From assembly GCA_024349245.1 (NCBI GenBank), contig JALDNG010000005.1:19038501-19102500 (forward strand): DNA of 64,000 nt, written 5' to 3'. This DNA is from Neodontobutis hainanensis. Taxonomy: Eukaryota; Chordata; Actinopteri; Gobiiformes; Odontobutidae. Of the stretch, positions 50,961 through 63,907 are shown in pieces; position 1 is the stretch's first letter, and every line of letters starts with the position of its first letter. The notes below the pieces were generated by a model. That model had not been told where the DNA came from and did no database searches. It worked only from the letters and a program-made list of their open reading frames with translations. The position numbers and the translations under genes were made by a program.

Positions 50961-52002
50961 AAAACGAGCCTATTCTATTAGCAATCAGCCTACATAGGAT
51001 CCCTTTCAATTTGACTAGCCTCATCAGTAAATAAATAATAAAACCTTCAAGACACACATAAATTGAATGGAATCCAGAGCAGGATGAGTTACGATTAGCA
51101 TTTTCTCATACGACCTGGATCAGATATGAGTGCTTGGCAGCAGGACAGGTTAGAACAGCACTGTTGCCCTGTGGCTACAAATTACTGCTGGTGCTTCATG
51201 GGCTGTCTATCAAAAGAGGTGCATCCACTCAGCATGATTCATCGGAGGTAGACGAGGAGGGGACAGGCAGAAGAGGGATCGCCACTCGCTCTACGTGTTC
51301 TTTTCTAACTTTGAAGAAATCCGTGAAGACATTTATAAACTCTTGCGGGTTCACATAAAAAACTACAAGGTATGTAATGGACAAAGGAATGCATCAGGGT
51401 TAACACATAAAAGTAGTCTGTAATATCACATTAACACTTTGTAAACATACACCTATAAAGATGATTACTATGATTGCAGGACTCTTGTAAGGCTTTCCTT
51501 CTTTCCTCAACATCTGTTTAAAATATGGGGCAACTTGGGAGTCCTGGCGGCTGCCGAGGTTGTTAAAATAGACAGTACACATGCATGTATAAATAGTAAC
51601 TTATTTTCCCCTTTGTAAGTTTTTCTGCTTGGTGGCGAGTTGGTTGGTGGTAAAAGGCAAGACCTCTGGCTCCACCCATTGCACCTGCAAGAAAGTAATC
51701 CTGCTCTCTCCAGCCGTGCAGGGATATGCCAGGACATGCAGTAGCAGTAAGTGTCCCAAGCTTGGAGGCAGGTCATAAAGCATTTATGTGATTAGTGTCA
51801 CCCACAGAAGCTCAAACGTTGAATTTAACTCAGAAAAATGTTATTTGGTCCAACAACCAGTCATATCTCTCGAATCCAAGTGTGAAATTTTAAAGAATCT
51901 TTCAGTTAGCATGAGCTGCGTGAACATTTTGGCAAAAGGATTATGTTATAGTCCCCACTGCAAGGGAAGTTCCTGCCCTAGCCAGACTGTGTGTGTATGG
52001 GT

Positions 52003-52043
52003 GCAGTAGCTCATCACTCCATCTAGTGGTACAAGGTGATATT
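52003..52043. repeat. Short dispersed repeat, copy 2
   Basis: Partner of 28380..28420, same orientation. Confidence 0.55.
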
Positions 52044-54332
52044 CCGGACCTCTAGACATATGTAAGACACACTGACTTTACAAGCATCTTGTCGATATTG
52101 TAGTTTCTACAACAAAGAGACTAATAGTATAGTTTTTAGGCTCAACTGTTTACAGCCTAAAAGGTAGCTATACAAAGTAAATGTGAAGTTTTCATCACAG
52201 TCATACCTCAGTGTGAAATAGTGTTTGAGTTCTACTTACCCCATGTTGTCAGTGTTTAATTAACACCAAATAAAACAAATAACACAACATGGAGGACACA
52301 GAATAACACACACAGGACATTTGCTTCCTCATCAAACACTTAAAGCTCCACTACCCAATTTTCTTTCCGTCATCCTTGTCTCAAACAGCACTCACCCCCA
52401 AAAACAGCCTAGGGACCAAAATGATGTCTTAAAGTCTCGTTTTCACAGATGATTCCTGTTACAATATAATTTTAAGTGATTATATGCTTCTTTTTTGGAC
52501 AATCATAAAAAAAAATGGATACTTCCTGTTTAAATGGAGATCTGCCTAATGAGATGGCTATACACTAAAACTGCAAAGCCTACATTAAGATGAAATATAT
52601 GTAGCTACTTCCAGACATAGACCTGCTAATGGTAAACAACACAGCAGCAAACATCCTGGAGTAAAACTGAAATCCATTACTAGAAGGCCAAACACACAAA
52701 ACAAGAAGTTTATTGGAACCTCTAAATGAATGAATGAATGAAAAACACTGTTCTGTCTGTTGCCCCGAAGGATGTTTTTTTTTTTTTTTTTTTTCACTTT
52801 GTTTAAGAAAGAGACTATAACAGCTCATGTGGTTACTCGCTACACTAAACATAAGTACCTCAGACTACTCCATAAAAATAAATTTTTATGTATTTCTGCG
52901 TTTTCTCTCTTTTTATTTTGGTGGATGGTGGAGCGCAGCAGACAGAGACCAGACATGCTACTGAGCACAAGAGACTGCGATAATTGACCAAGATGTAGCT
53001 TCCACCAAGCCCCCTGTCCTCTCACCTTCAAATCCCACAGGCCCCGTTTTCAATTTAACACAGGAGTTGACCAAATTCACTCATTGCGAGGGCCGAGGCA
53101 CAGCTCTGACACTTTCACATTAGAGACACGGGCTTTGGGCTGATTAAAACGCTTCCCTCTGCCCGTCTTCCACTGTACGGTGTGAGGTAACGTGAGAGGG
53201 GTGCCCATTTCCTGTCCCTCTCCTTCCAAATCAACCACAAATAACTCACAGCTTTCTGCCGCCTATCTTGATTTTACTTGCAAGATAAGGGTACCATTTA
53301 TTGTTTTCATTGAGCTTGAGTGCTAAGACAGAGAGTAGAGTATTACTCCCAGATCGAGATAAATACACCACAAATGGCTAATTCAATCCGTCTTCAGTGC
53401 CAGTCATGTTTTGAAGAGAGGGGAGTATCAAAAGATTGCACGGTGAAACTAGAGTCTGGTGGTGTGATACCGGCAAGAGACCTCATCAAACTGAGGTGGA
53501 AATCGGAGTGTAACTCGAGTCCCGGATCCCTTTGGAGAAACACTAAACCGGTACATTACAAGAGTCTTAAATATGAAACATGATGGGGATCCTTGAAGAT
53601 GATGTGCCACTGGAAAATGTTTGACAGAGTGGAAGTGAAAGCGGGGCAATGTCATTTTAAGGATAGATGCCATCTAAAGGCCACTAAGGTGCAATATCTG
53701 GGGTTGTTCAATATAAACATGCTGTGCAAACACTGGCATATGGAGTAATATTACAATATTTTACAGATCATTGTTATCATATGTAGGTATTATTGCTATG
53801 AAGTAATTTAATTACATGCTTACACTTATAAACATTATTATAAACAAGATTATAAACATATTCAGGTAAAGGCTCATTTCTGCTATGTACACAATCAGAT
53901 CCAGCTGTTACAAATGTTAGTCTCAGCATTCATACCTCGAAGTGTTATCTACGTCAACTTTGGTCTTAGGTTAAAAGACCTGTAGGGGGCGACAGAGGGG
54001 GTTAAAGGCTTTAGAAAAGAAGAAACAAGCACAAAACAAACTAGAACAACAACAAACATGGCAACACTGGACGAAGATGTATATCTTAAGAAAGGTGAGA
54101 ACGGCGTAGGTCTGAACAGCCTTTTAATGCATTACGTCTTGAGGATGGGAAATTTGTTTCTGCTGATGCGAGAAATTGACGGACACTTTCAAAAGTCCAA
54201 CTTGCAGTCACGTTGTACACTTCTGTCCAACTCGCACAATTGCTCATCAAAAAGTTACACAACTGTCTCCTGCATAATCTTTGAGTAAAGCTTATCCCTG
54301 GCCTCTACGGTCAGGCAGGACATTGAAAGTTA

Positions 54333-55050
54333 CAGTGGCAAGAAAAAGTATGTGAACCTTTTGGAATTTCAGGGTTTTCTGAATAAATTTGTCTTAAAAT
54401 GTGATATGATCTTCATCTAAGTCAAGGGTATTGACAAACATGATGTGGATACCCTGCTTGTTCAGTGTTTTACGTATTGTAGACAGAACAGAGATGTTAG
54501 CAAGTTCCAATGATTGTGTTGTTTCTTTACCTAATTGATGAGTGTTCGTTGTGCTTTTGGTGTCATTTTGATTGGGCGCCCACTTCTTGGTAGAGTAGCA
54601 ACATTCCCAAAGCGTCTCCATTTGTAGATCGTTTGCCTAACTATAGTATTTAAAATAACTTTGTAACCCCTTCCAGCTTTATGTAAAGCAACATTTCTTG
54701 ATCGTTGCTCCTCTAAAAGATCCTTTTTTGCGAGGCATAAGCATGTTCTTCTTGTGCAGAGCAAAATCCAACCATATGAGGGTTTTTTATCAGTTTTATA
54801 AGTAGCTGCACACACCTCCAAACGTATTATGTTAACAAAAAACATATCATTTTTGAGGTCATTAACTCAAGGGTTCACAAGCACTGTAAGGTTTTTGGGT
54901 TGGTCTCAATAAAGGCATGAAAGGTCAGAATTTCTTTGTGAGTTTTGTCAATACCCTTGACTTAGATAAAGATCAGATAACAATTTAAGACAAATTTATT
55001 CAGAAAACCATGAAATTCCAAAAGGTTTAATTACTTTTTTCTTGCCACTG
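54333..55050 (-). mobile_element. Internally deleted Tc1/mariner element with long inverted repeats (718 bases)
   Basis: The inverted termini of about 105 bases both begin CAGTGGCAAGAAAAA and end in AAGTCAAGGGTATTGACAAA, with only scattered mismatches. Flanking TA dinucleotides lie at 54331..54332 and 55051..55052. The minus strand encodes part of a transposase: EEQRSRNVALHKAGRGYKVI, then IVRQTIYKWRRFGNVATLPR and SGRPIKMTPKAQRTLI, the paired-like helix-turn-helix region of Tc1 transposases. The catalytic core is absent. High similarity of the two termini suggests it is younger than the 44.5 kb copy. Confidence 0.92.
54394..54845 (-). pseudogene. Tc1 transposase N-terminal fragment
   Basis: Only the DNA-binding half survives, split between two frames with a shift near 54600..54535 (RTLIN ends one frame; the following SLELANISVLSTIRKTLNKQ is in another). 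There is no DDE region and no plausible product. Confidence 0.8.
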
Positions 55051-55989
55051 TACATAATAAAGTAGATGGCAACCTGTACTATCATTTAAATTAATTTATA
55101 TAACGGAAAGGAAAGGAGTTAAAAATTAACATCAGCTATATGTTGCACAACTGTCACAAGATTTGTATTGTAACAATTTTTGACTGCATTGTCCCTATCA
55201 AGTACATTTCTAAGTGCAATTCTTACATATTCTTCCTTTAAAGGTCCAAATAAAGCAAACAGAAAAGGATGCCTGTAGAGATGATGCCGGCCCTGCCAGT
55301 GGCGTGTATTTACTGATGTGGTTATCTTGTCCTATGACAGGAAGAATCACTCAATCAGCCTGCGATGGCCGCACTCAGGTGAGCATTACACACACATTCT
55401 TCTGGGGAGGAGGCGTCAGACAAGGCAAATCTGATCAACAAATGCAGTTCCCCTGTGCCACAGCTATCGGAGATGAAGATGATATTATGTGGAAGTGAGT
55501 AAAGTGATGGAGACAGCACAGGACGATGGAACCTCCTCTACGGCTCAGCAAAGACAAACAGATAGCACACAGATAGAGTTGAATAAGAACCACGTGCTTT
55601 GAAATTCTCCCTCGGCAGATCAAAGAGTTGAGCATTTACAGTCTGCAGACAGTCTCACATTAATTATCAAAAAGCTGAATTAAAAAATAAAAAACTAGTC
55701 TGTCCGGAGTAGTTACATACCAATTAAAAACACAATTGTAGTAAAGTCCAGATATATATCTAATGATGCCTTTCAAAAATTACTGACATGTGAATGTTAT
55801 TAAAAGGTTAAAGAATTTAGCATTTAGCACTGAGGAAAATAAATATAGTGTTGAGTGTGCAGATAAGAGCTCAGTAATTAGAAGCAGGCATGGCGCTGCT
55901 GGAAAACATTTGAAGAATAAACCTGGACTAGTTTGCTTCTTTCCCTGTTGCCCTACAGATATTTTACATTATTCAATCCAAAATACCAT

Positions 55990-56230
55990 CTTTCTGATTC
56001 TAACTTTTCTTTTGCATTTTAATGTTTAATAAGAGCCCCTGGCTATCTATGGGCACAATTATTAGATATCTGCAGAGAGAAATTGAAAAATTAATCATCC
56101 TCTCAATTTGGTTCTTCTCTGATCCATTGGAAGTGGCTCCTAAAGCTGTGCCTTCCCTCCTGTCAGCGGCGCAATCCGAACACAATCAATCTGTTGCCTT
56201 GGACGGCCTGCTCAAAAGGCCTGTATAACA
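55990..56230. promoter_or_regulatory. Candidate conserved noncoding element
   Basis: Unique block with GCACAATTATTAGATATC, AATTAATCATCC and GATCCATTGGAAG. No repeat signature. Confidence 0.35.
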
Positions 56231-58079
56231 GCATCAGTTTGTAATTAAATGTTGGAAGCTGTCCTAGAGAACAACACCACAGATAAGCATGTTGCAAAGT
56301 TGTGGTGATAACAGAAACAAAATGACAAATAATCAATGTCACATATGTAAAACACTGCATGACACTCTTCACATAGTTCATGGAGCAGCTATGGGTCTGT
56401 TGCCAAAACACCACACCTTCCAATCCACTGGAACTACCTCCCTCTGCACATCTGGAATTTAGACTCATTACAGACATTAGAAACAACTAGATGGTGTGTT
56501 CACATTTGGTTTGCATCAGAAAAGAAAATGATTCATTTAGTTTAGTCCACAGCAAAAATCACTGTTCTGCTAATTGTTCACAACTGGTATTTTAAACTGT
56601 GGAACAAACACAAAAAGGAAGTCCTTTCTCAAGAAAATACTGGAGGACATGTTTGGTGGCACTGAGATTAATATGGCAGCATTCACACTTATAGAAGTGA
56701 ACCACTTGCCAGAGTTCCTTTTAACTGCAACAAACTCTGCAAGTGTGAACACACCCACAAACTCACTAACAAACTTTGTTCCTTTTTCTATATAACAGAT
56801 AACATATACATATATAAGTGCAAAAGGAGAGAATAGACTATACATAATGAAAGAGATATAAACCCTTGCCCCTCACGTGTCTGTCAGGGGCTACAGCGAT
56901 GACTGCTGGTGGTAAAAGTACTGCAATTCCACACTTCTGCACTACATCTGAAATGCCTCTTTTTTAGAGCATGTGAACTGCTACAGTGGCTGGAAACCAG
57001 GGAAAAAGGGTCTGACAATTTAAAACAAAATCCAATTATTCACTAATGACCAAATCTTTTATAGAGAATCATGGCTGTGCTTTTTCTTCAAAGGTGTTCA
57101 GTTTGTCCACTCTAGACAGCTGTTAGAACAGGAAGGAACTGAATTTCCACAAAATTCAAGTTTTAATGTGATTACTACTGAAAACATTTTGATTGTTGTT
57201 TATTTTCTAACTGTAGACTTCAACATTTTACACAGGCGACCACTGACAGTTTACAGGGAAAACATTCAGGAAAATTAACATTGATTTAATTTAGTGTTGC
57301 ATACTTATTTTCATAAATAAATACATTTTAACAGTAACAATTGCAATGCCCATTTACAAATGTTTTCTATCTTATTGTATCTCAATAATATGTCAAAAAA
57401 GTAACCTATGAGAGCCCTAAAATCACATTGGAGGTACCAGATAAATACTTCTACTAGTTAAAACCTTGACCAGACCCTTTAATGACCAGACTTGCCCCAT
57501 ATGTTCCTGATATCATGCAGCCCTACAATGTAGCATTAGATCTGACTTGTACATTACTGTGTCCACAGACAGGCCTCATATGAGCCTCACTCCTCCTTGA
57601 ACAAGTCTTTCTGTAACATCTGCCCAGCAGCAGCACTGAAGCCTTTTGTCCACTCTCTCTCTCCTAAGGCATGTCATCCAGCTTTAATCAAGCAGAAAAT
57701 GGTCATAAATATTTCTTTCTGCTAGATTTCACATTCACATTTCACACGGGGACATGATATTTCCCCCCTACCTCCGGGGGAGTACCTAATGCAAAAAACA
57801 GTTACTTATATTCAAGGCTCATGTTCCTTCAGTCAAATGCACAGCATAAAAACGCCGTAAAAACAAGAACACTGGGGGACAGGAGGGGGTCGACATAAAG
57901 GACTGTCTTATTTTCAGTGCCATTTGCGAGCTAGTGCTTTTGCCGCTACCGCATTACATCATGTCAGAGATTGTAAACAAGCAAATAACAACAGTGCATC
58001 AGAGACCACACTGAGCGAGTTCCTGTGGAGCTTTCTGCTGCCACCGAGCAAGACAAAACATTTGTTTTTATTGTACATT

Positions 58080-58370
58080 TAAATAATACATATATTTTTT
58101 TTTTGCAGAAAAAAGGTTGGCCGAGGATTTATCTGAAGCATTGTCTGTGGCCGGGCAAAGTATTTATGGCACATGTCATTCACAGGATGCAGAGGTGCCA
58201 TCACGGTTATTTATGACACAACATCCCATCATGGCATATCATTCTGTAAATGGTACACAGCTATTCACCAGTGAATACAGACCTGGGCCATTTTTCTCTC
58301 AAATAGAGGCCATGTCAACGCTGAACGCACAGGGTGTTGTTATTAATCACTCATACATCGTTTGATGGGT
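58080..58370. promoter_or_regulatory. Candidate conserved noncoding element
   Basis: A repeat-free block follows a pyrimidine tract ending TTTTTTTTTGCAG near 58108, which looks like a splice acceptor on the plus strand. The 82-codon plus frame after it has no recognised domain. Conserved noncoding DNA or chance is more likely than a plus-strand exon. Confidence 0.25.
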
Positions 58371-60149
58371 GAAGAAATGTCAAACAATCAAATTTACTCT
58401 AAGAGACATACACACCGCATGGCTGTCAATGCATTTTAACTTCAATGAAGGCTCATTTGATCACCAAGCGCTGGGTATTTATCACATCCACCCTGTGCTG
58501 CCAAAAGCACTGGTCTGTTTCTTTTTCTATCACAGAAAAAGTAAAACACAGAGCAAGTGTATAGGTTGTATACATAATACGAAGAGGTGCCACAACAAGG
58601 CAAGTATATTTAATGTAACACTCTTTAATATTACCTGTTGTATGTAATATTCTAGTCATTTAAAGGTCAGGAGGTGACCTGACACAACAACCATTTCTAG
58701 CAATAGACGCTGGATTGCAATACATTTTCAAGGGTATCAACCATCAAACAAAATCTATATAAACAAAATTGCCAAAAGGCAACCCGGCCGCTTACATGTG
58801 GACTACAGCAGCAAAGGGCTACAAGCTACTTCAAAAACTGAGATCTGCCTGACGAGGTTAGCATACACAGGCCGCATCTGGTCCTTACAGATATTATACA
58901 GAGTTTTTTGTGGTGCAACTTAACACTGCCAAACTACAATTTAGTTATACTCTCATAGGGGGACTAGTATGTTTGTTTACAGGGCTACACTTTCTGAAAG
59001 CATCGAAACTCACATCGGAGGCTAATGAGACAAGAGCCACATCTTGTCTGTGGGGTCTCAAATAAGAATGAAAACACAAAGAACCACCTCTTACTTTACA
59101 AACTGCAGGCGACCGAGAAAAAGTTTGTAATGCATGTTATAATCTAATAATTCTTTCCATGCAAATCTCAGCTGCCTTGATGTTTTAGATATGCTTCAAA
59201 TAAACTATGACTAAGACCTAACCGTACTAAACTATCAACTGGTATTTTCCACACATTGATGAGACCTTGGAGGCACGCCAAACTCTAATTTTCCCCCATC
59301 GTAGTCTTAAAATGAACCAAAAATAGATTATAATGGAATGTTGCATTTTCAGAAGGTAAATTATGTTTGTATGTTAGATTCTGCTGCATTGAAGACAAGT
59401 AATCAGTAATTGCTACACTGCACTGTAATTTTTTTTTTCTTTTCTGCAGCACAGCAAGCTACTGTTTTGCATCAGCTTCAAATTTTTATCAACAAATTAA
59501 CTGCAGTCAACATTTTATATCACACCCTTCAAGTAAGTAAGAGCTAATGCACAAATATGATTTTGAAGCACAGCTTTGTTTTTGATCCATCAATGCATCA
59601 TTTTTTAAGCAAATTATCAGCCTCTGAATCCAAATTCAATTGAATGTTGAAATGCATAAAGATTTGCTCTTCTACTTCCAAGACTTAAACTATTTAATGA
59701 TTTACCTAATGTTCAACTCTGTCCTGGAACAGTGGCGGTGATATCTCTATGGAGGGACAAATGTGTATTTACTCAGCTCTTACAAACAGCAGCAGGTGGA
59801 AAACAGACATTTAGCGTCTGTACCCCATCAGCTTTTGGAAGCTTCCTGTTCCCATGTCAACCATGAGCTTGGCCCTGGCTTCAGGACTGACACAGAGGAT
59901 GAACACTCATGTCTATTACCCCCACTACACCAAGACACTATGAATAAGATATAACAGGCTGAGCTGCTACAGGGTTTTCACATTAGACTGGCTGCGCAGG
60001 GGATGCCCTGTATGCATCTCTGAATAAAAAAAACAGGCAGGCAGTAAGTAACAAAACATAAACCATGCATGTACAAATATTCCCAAAAATGGCTTTATTT
60101 GCAACATGCATTAAACAAATAAGTGTTTTAAGAGGCGACAGGCCTGGTT

Positions 60150-60640
60150 TCAATTTCAATTGCTCGTTTAACCCTTATCTGCCCAAATCCTTAGGGTCCA
60201 TTCTCTGTTAATTGGATCTACATTGCACTAGCATTGGGGGTGTTAACAAGCGCAGCCTATGAATATTAATTACCCTGAAGTTTTCTGCACAGGAAAGACT
60301 TCACTGATACATATTAATTCAATGAAGTTTTTTAAAGTAGTGCTCTCAATAAAAATGAATAGGCCCTGCGCTTGAATGTTTCCCCAAGAGGAATTGTGCA
60401 TCCTTAAGTCTATCCCTAATAAATTGGGTCAAATTGCCTTTCTTTAAAGAACGGCTTTGGCTTAAAGTGGCATTATTATTATTATTCAAGGAAATGTAAA
60501 CATTCCAGTGGCGTGAGGAAAAAGCCGGTGTTCAAACACTCTTTTGACAATGGCCATTAAAGCCAGTCATGTCTGAGCGTGTACTTTTCCCGGCTCTAAT
60601 CTCCCGAGGCCCTGTTAAAACGGTTACTTATTTACAACGC
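60150..60640. promoter_or_regulatory. Strong candidate conserved enhancer
   Basis: Nearly 500 repeat-free bases with many homeodomain cores (GTTAATTGGATC, GAATATTAATTACCC, CATATTAATTC), a perfect forkhead core TGTAAACA at 60495..60502, and GATTAAAG-like segments. It is the most enhancer-like block in the window. The forkhead core allows, but does not show, FOX-family feedback. Confidence 0.5.
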
Positions 60641-60825
60641 TAAACACACAAGTTGTGCAGCTAAACAGCGTAAAATGACTCACGGTTGGACCCTGTGACT
60701 GTGCTCTTGTGTGGGACTTTTAACGGTTATTTATTTAGAGGGCCACAATACAACGTCAAAAACAATGCCTCAAGCACAACACAAAGCCAAACAGCACAGC
60801 AGAGAGCTATATATATACAGCGAGA

Positions 60826-60845
60826 GAGAGAGCGCGAGAGACCGT
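60826..60845. repeat. Short (GA)n tract
   Basis: GAGAGAGAGAGCGCGAGAGA. Low complexity. Confidence 0.7.
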
Positions 60846-63074
60846 AGCTATATCTATTATCAATAAATTAGCTATATAACAAAATATATAAAAACTGTAA
60901 TAGATTTACAAACTACATACATACTTAGAAAGAATATACATTATCAACAGAACAGAATATGGTTCCTGTTGATTTGAGTTTGATATCCGTACAACCTCGT
61001 CAGAAATTAGATGGCAGTACCCATATCATAAACAAAGATAAAGAAGGCTCTGCAGAATGCCTGCCTCATTTTAGATAAATGTTAGAATTAAATTTGGTGG
61101 AAAGAGGTTTGAATGGGAAGGGTTCCAGACCCACTTTACTTTGCCAAGAAAGTGAATAGGTCCGGCTGGTAAGGTTTTAAAAATTACAGTTAATTTTTCT
61201 TTTTTCTTTTACAGTTACAAATACTGATCTGGGAGCTGTGGGCATCTGTGCACACAATACTGAACTGATACCATTCTACATAGTCAGTGTACTTTGGTGA
61301 ACAAATCTAAATTTATATTTTTTTAAAATAATGGTGACTTTGTTAATGTTTTGTTAATTCTCAAGTGTCGCTTCACTGTCTTGAGAAAAGATGAGACTGC
61401 ACTGGTGTTTTTAGAACATAGTGCGAGACTGAAAATGTTTGCATTCTGAAGTTATGTATCTGGAAAAATGGAGGCAGTATCAGAAAATAGTATCATCAGA
61501 CAAAAAAATCATCATACAATAGACTTATGGGTCCTCATCCTCCACGTCTATCCCTCGTCATCTCCCGACCAATAAAGAGTGGTGCACAGAGTCTCTTTAT
61601 CTCACATGGGCTTGTGTCCAAAAGCAGCAACATAACAGGCAATGGTCCTGACAAGCCTTTGTTTTTTAAGCTAATACAAACTCCTTTGATTGTTTGATTT
61701 TTGGCTGTTTACAGAACCTGCACATTTCCTTTCAAAGTATTACTTTAAATTTACTTCATATTAGGAGGAAAAGAACGTATCAATTATTCAGGGATGACAA
61801 ATGTATGACAATGTAAAGACCTTTAACAACAGAAAATTAAGTGGCATTGCATTATCATTGTTTTATTGATTTGCTGACGGCCGGACAGTAATTTAGTTTG
61901 GAATAGTATAATGACTTTAAAATAACTGTTTATCATTTTGGGACAATTTCCCCTTAAAAAGTATAATATTAAAATGTATTAGGTCTAGTATTTTGTTGCT
62001 GTGATTTAAAAACAGACATGACAATATTCTAAAGTACAAGTTCATTGATGTTGATCTTAAAAGTGCTTGTGCAGAGCCATGTGATCATCTCGATGTGGAG
62101 CATCCAGACGCAGTTGTTGGCACTGCTTTAAATAAAACATCGAGGATGCATTAGTCCTGTGGCTTCTTCTCTAAGCCACTTAATACAGACCCGACGCAGA
62201 CCGGTTTCCCCGTCTGCCTCCAGCCAGCTGCTCCGGACACCTGCTCCGAGTTTAGAGTCGCCCACAAAAAAAAATAAAAATAAACATGCAGCCCATCAAA
62301 GTCCCTCCGGGTGCCACACAATGAGACCACTTCAGTCCTAATGATACCAGCATCGGCTCGCATCATTTACATTACACACATCAAACTCTGATATGCGTCC
62401 AAATATACAGCTCTTTTCCATAAGGTTAGGAGTTTTGAAGAGCGACACAGGAGGAGATGTGAGTGCCAGGTTGCCACTTGCAGTTTGTTTATTTAAACCA
62501 AAACAGAAACTAGTTTAGTTTGTTAGTACAAAGTTCTGGCCTTTTTAGCATTCATAGGGGTATTTGCAATTTCAGACCTTTCTGTGGATAAGAGCTCAAA
62601 TTGATTGGTCATGACATTAACTTAATTACAAAAGTCAAAAAGTCTGCTATAACTACAATTTATATCTCATATAGGGACAAAGCTTTTGTAGCTCTTGTGT
62701 GACGTCCTTAGAAGATGTTGCTCTAATGGACCCAAGAGAGTGGAAATGTGAGCCTCTTATAGGTTACTCACACCAAACTGAGCTGTGCAGGGCCCACCTG
62801 TACCATACTGCTCCAGTGGACTGCACCAGAGCTCAGTTGTAAACACACTGAGACCCAAGATTGTTAGCTGAATTAAACTCTGGTGCACACTCCAACCTCA
62901 AATATCTCTTTGCAGGAGACTTTTATTTACTTCTAGTCACATGTGCAAAAGGAAATATACAAGATATTAATACTATTAATACAACTTTTTCAACTGATTC
63001 ATTTTTAATGGATGTTTTTTGCTTTTTAGATGTCACTGTGTGAACTGTGATGCTGCTAAAGATAAAGACAACTA

Positions 63075-63290
63075 ATAAGGCGGCAGTAGCTCAGTGGTAC
63101 AGCGGCCCTTCTTTAAACGGCGCGTGGGAGGTTCGATCCCTGCTCAAAACATCCCAAAACATCATAACATCCCGCTTTCCCCACAGTTCATACTGTCGTT
63201 GTGTCCTTGGGCAAGACACTTAACCTACCTTGCCTCCAGTGGTCAGCTGTAACACTGGTAAAGCGCTATAAATATATATAAAAATAATAT
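63075..63290 (+). mobile_element. tRNA-derived SINE, near complete
   Basis: The A box TAGCTCAGTGGTA (63087..63099) and B box GGTTCGATCCC (63130..63140) form an RNA polymerase III promoter of tRNA origin. The body contains GTGTCCTTGGGCAAGACACT, shared with the copy at 24336..24451 on the other strand. The 3' end GTAAAGCGCTATAAATATA is typical of fish SINEs that borrow a LINE tail. No clear target-site duplication was found. Confidence 0.88.
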
Positions 63291-63613
63291 TGTGTGTTTG
63301 TCATGCACCACTGTAAGTACAGAGCACTTTTTGTTTCTATTCAAAGGGCCTTATGCAATGTGTGCATTACACTAAAGCCTGTTTTGGGGCATTCACACTA
63401 TATGTAAATATGTCCAAAAAGGGTTCAAGAGAGGGCAGTTAGAACTAGCCCCAAACCCTGCTTCAATGCCTCAATACTAAAAGTCCTACAACTTAAACAT
63501 TTCTCATCTTCACTACTCATTGACATGCTGTAGGTGCTGCCTTTTTTTTTAACCATATTTCCTAGCTCTATTACTGTAATTTTTTACATCCTCTGTGTAA
63601 TAATATACTTTAG

Positions 63614-63907
63614 GTGTCGGTGAGTTTCCATGTGTTAATTCTGGTCACCGCCCTTGTCAAACAACTGGGGGATCCCCCTCCTGCTGCCCACATAATCTCA
63701 GAGTGTAAACAGGATGTAGACCGAGCAACAGTCAACTATTTTAAACTACAGCACACAACCTGTGGCTCATCTCTTCCCAGTCGCAGAGGAGCAGCAGCTG
63801 GAGGTAGACTCAACAAAATGGATGACTTCATAGACCCGGCTGTCCTGGAAGGCATCCATAAGACAAAGGAGAGGTGCTGGGTGGTTTACCTCCTAAAAGC
63901 TCACTAA
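63614..63907 (+). other. Unassigned open stretch, not a supported gene
   Basis: A plus-strand frame of about 97 codons contains VKQLGDPPPAAHIISECKQD and LNKMDDFIDPAVLEGIHKT. It follows a pyrimidine-rich TACTTTAG that could be an acceptor. I recognise no domain, and it lies antisense inside the foxp1 intron. It could be an exon of an antisense transcript, a retroposed fragment or a chance frame in conserved noncoding DNA (it also contains a TGTAAACA forkhead core). Confidence 0.2.

Noticed and set aside
54058..54288. A 76-codon frame starting MATLDEDVYL
   Set aside because: An attractive start but no recognisable domain, no neighbouring exon and it ends just before a transposon insertion; not supportable as a gene.
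63087..63140. A genuine tRNA gene at the A and B boxes
   Set aside because: The stem structure is not preserved and the sequence continues into a SINE body with a LINE-like tail.
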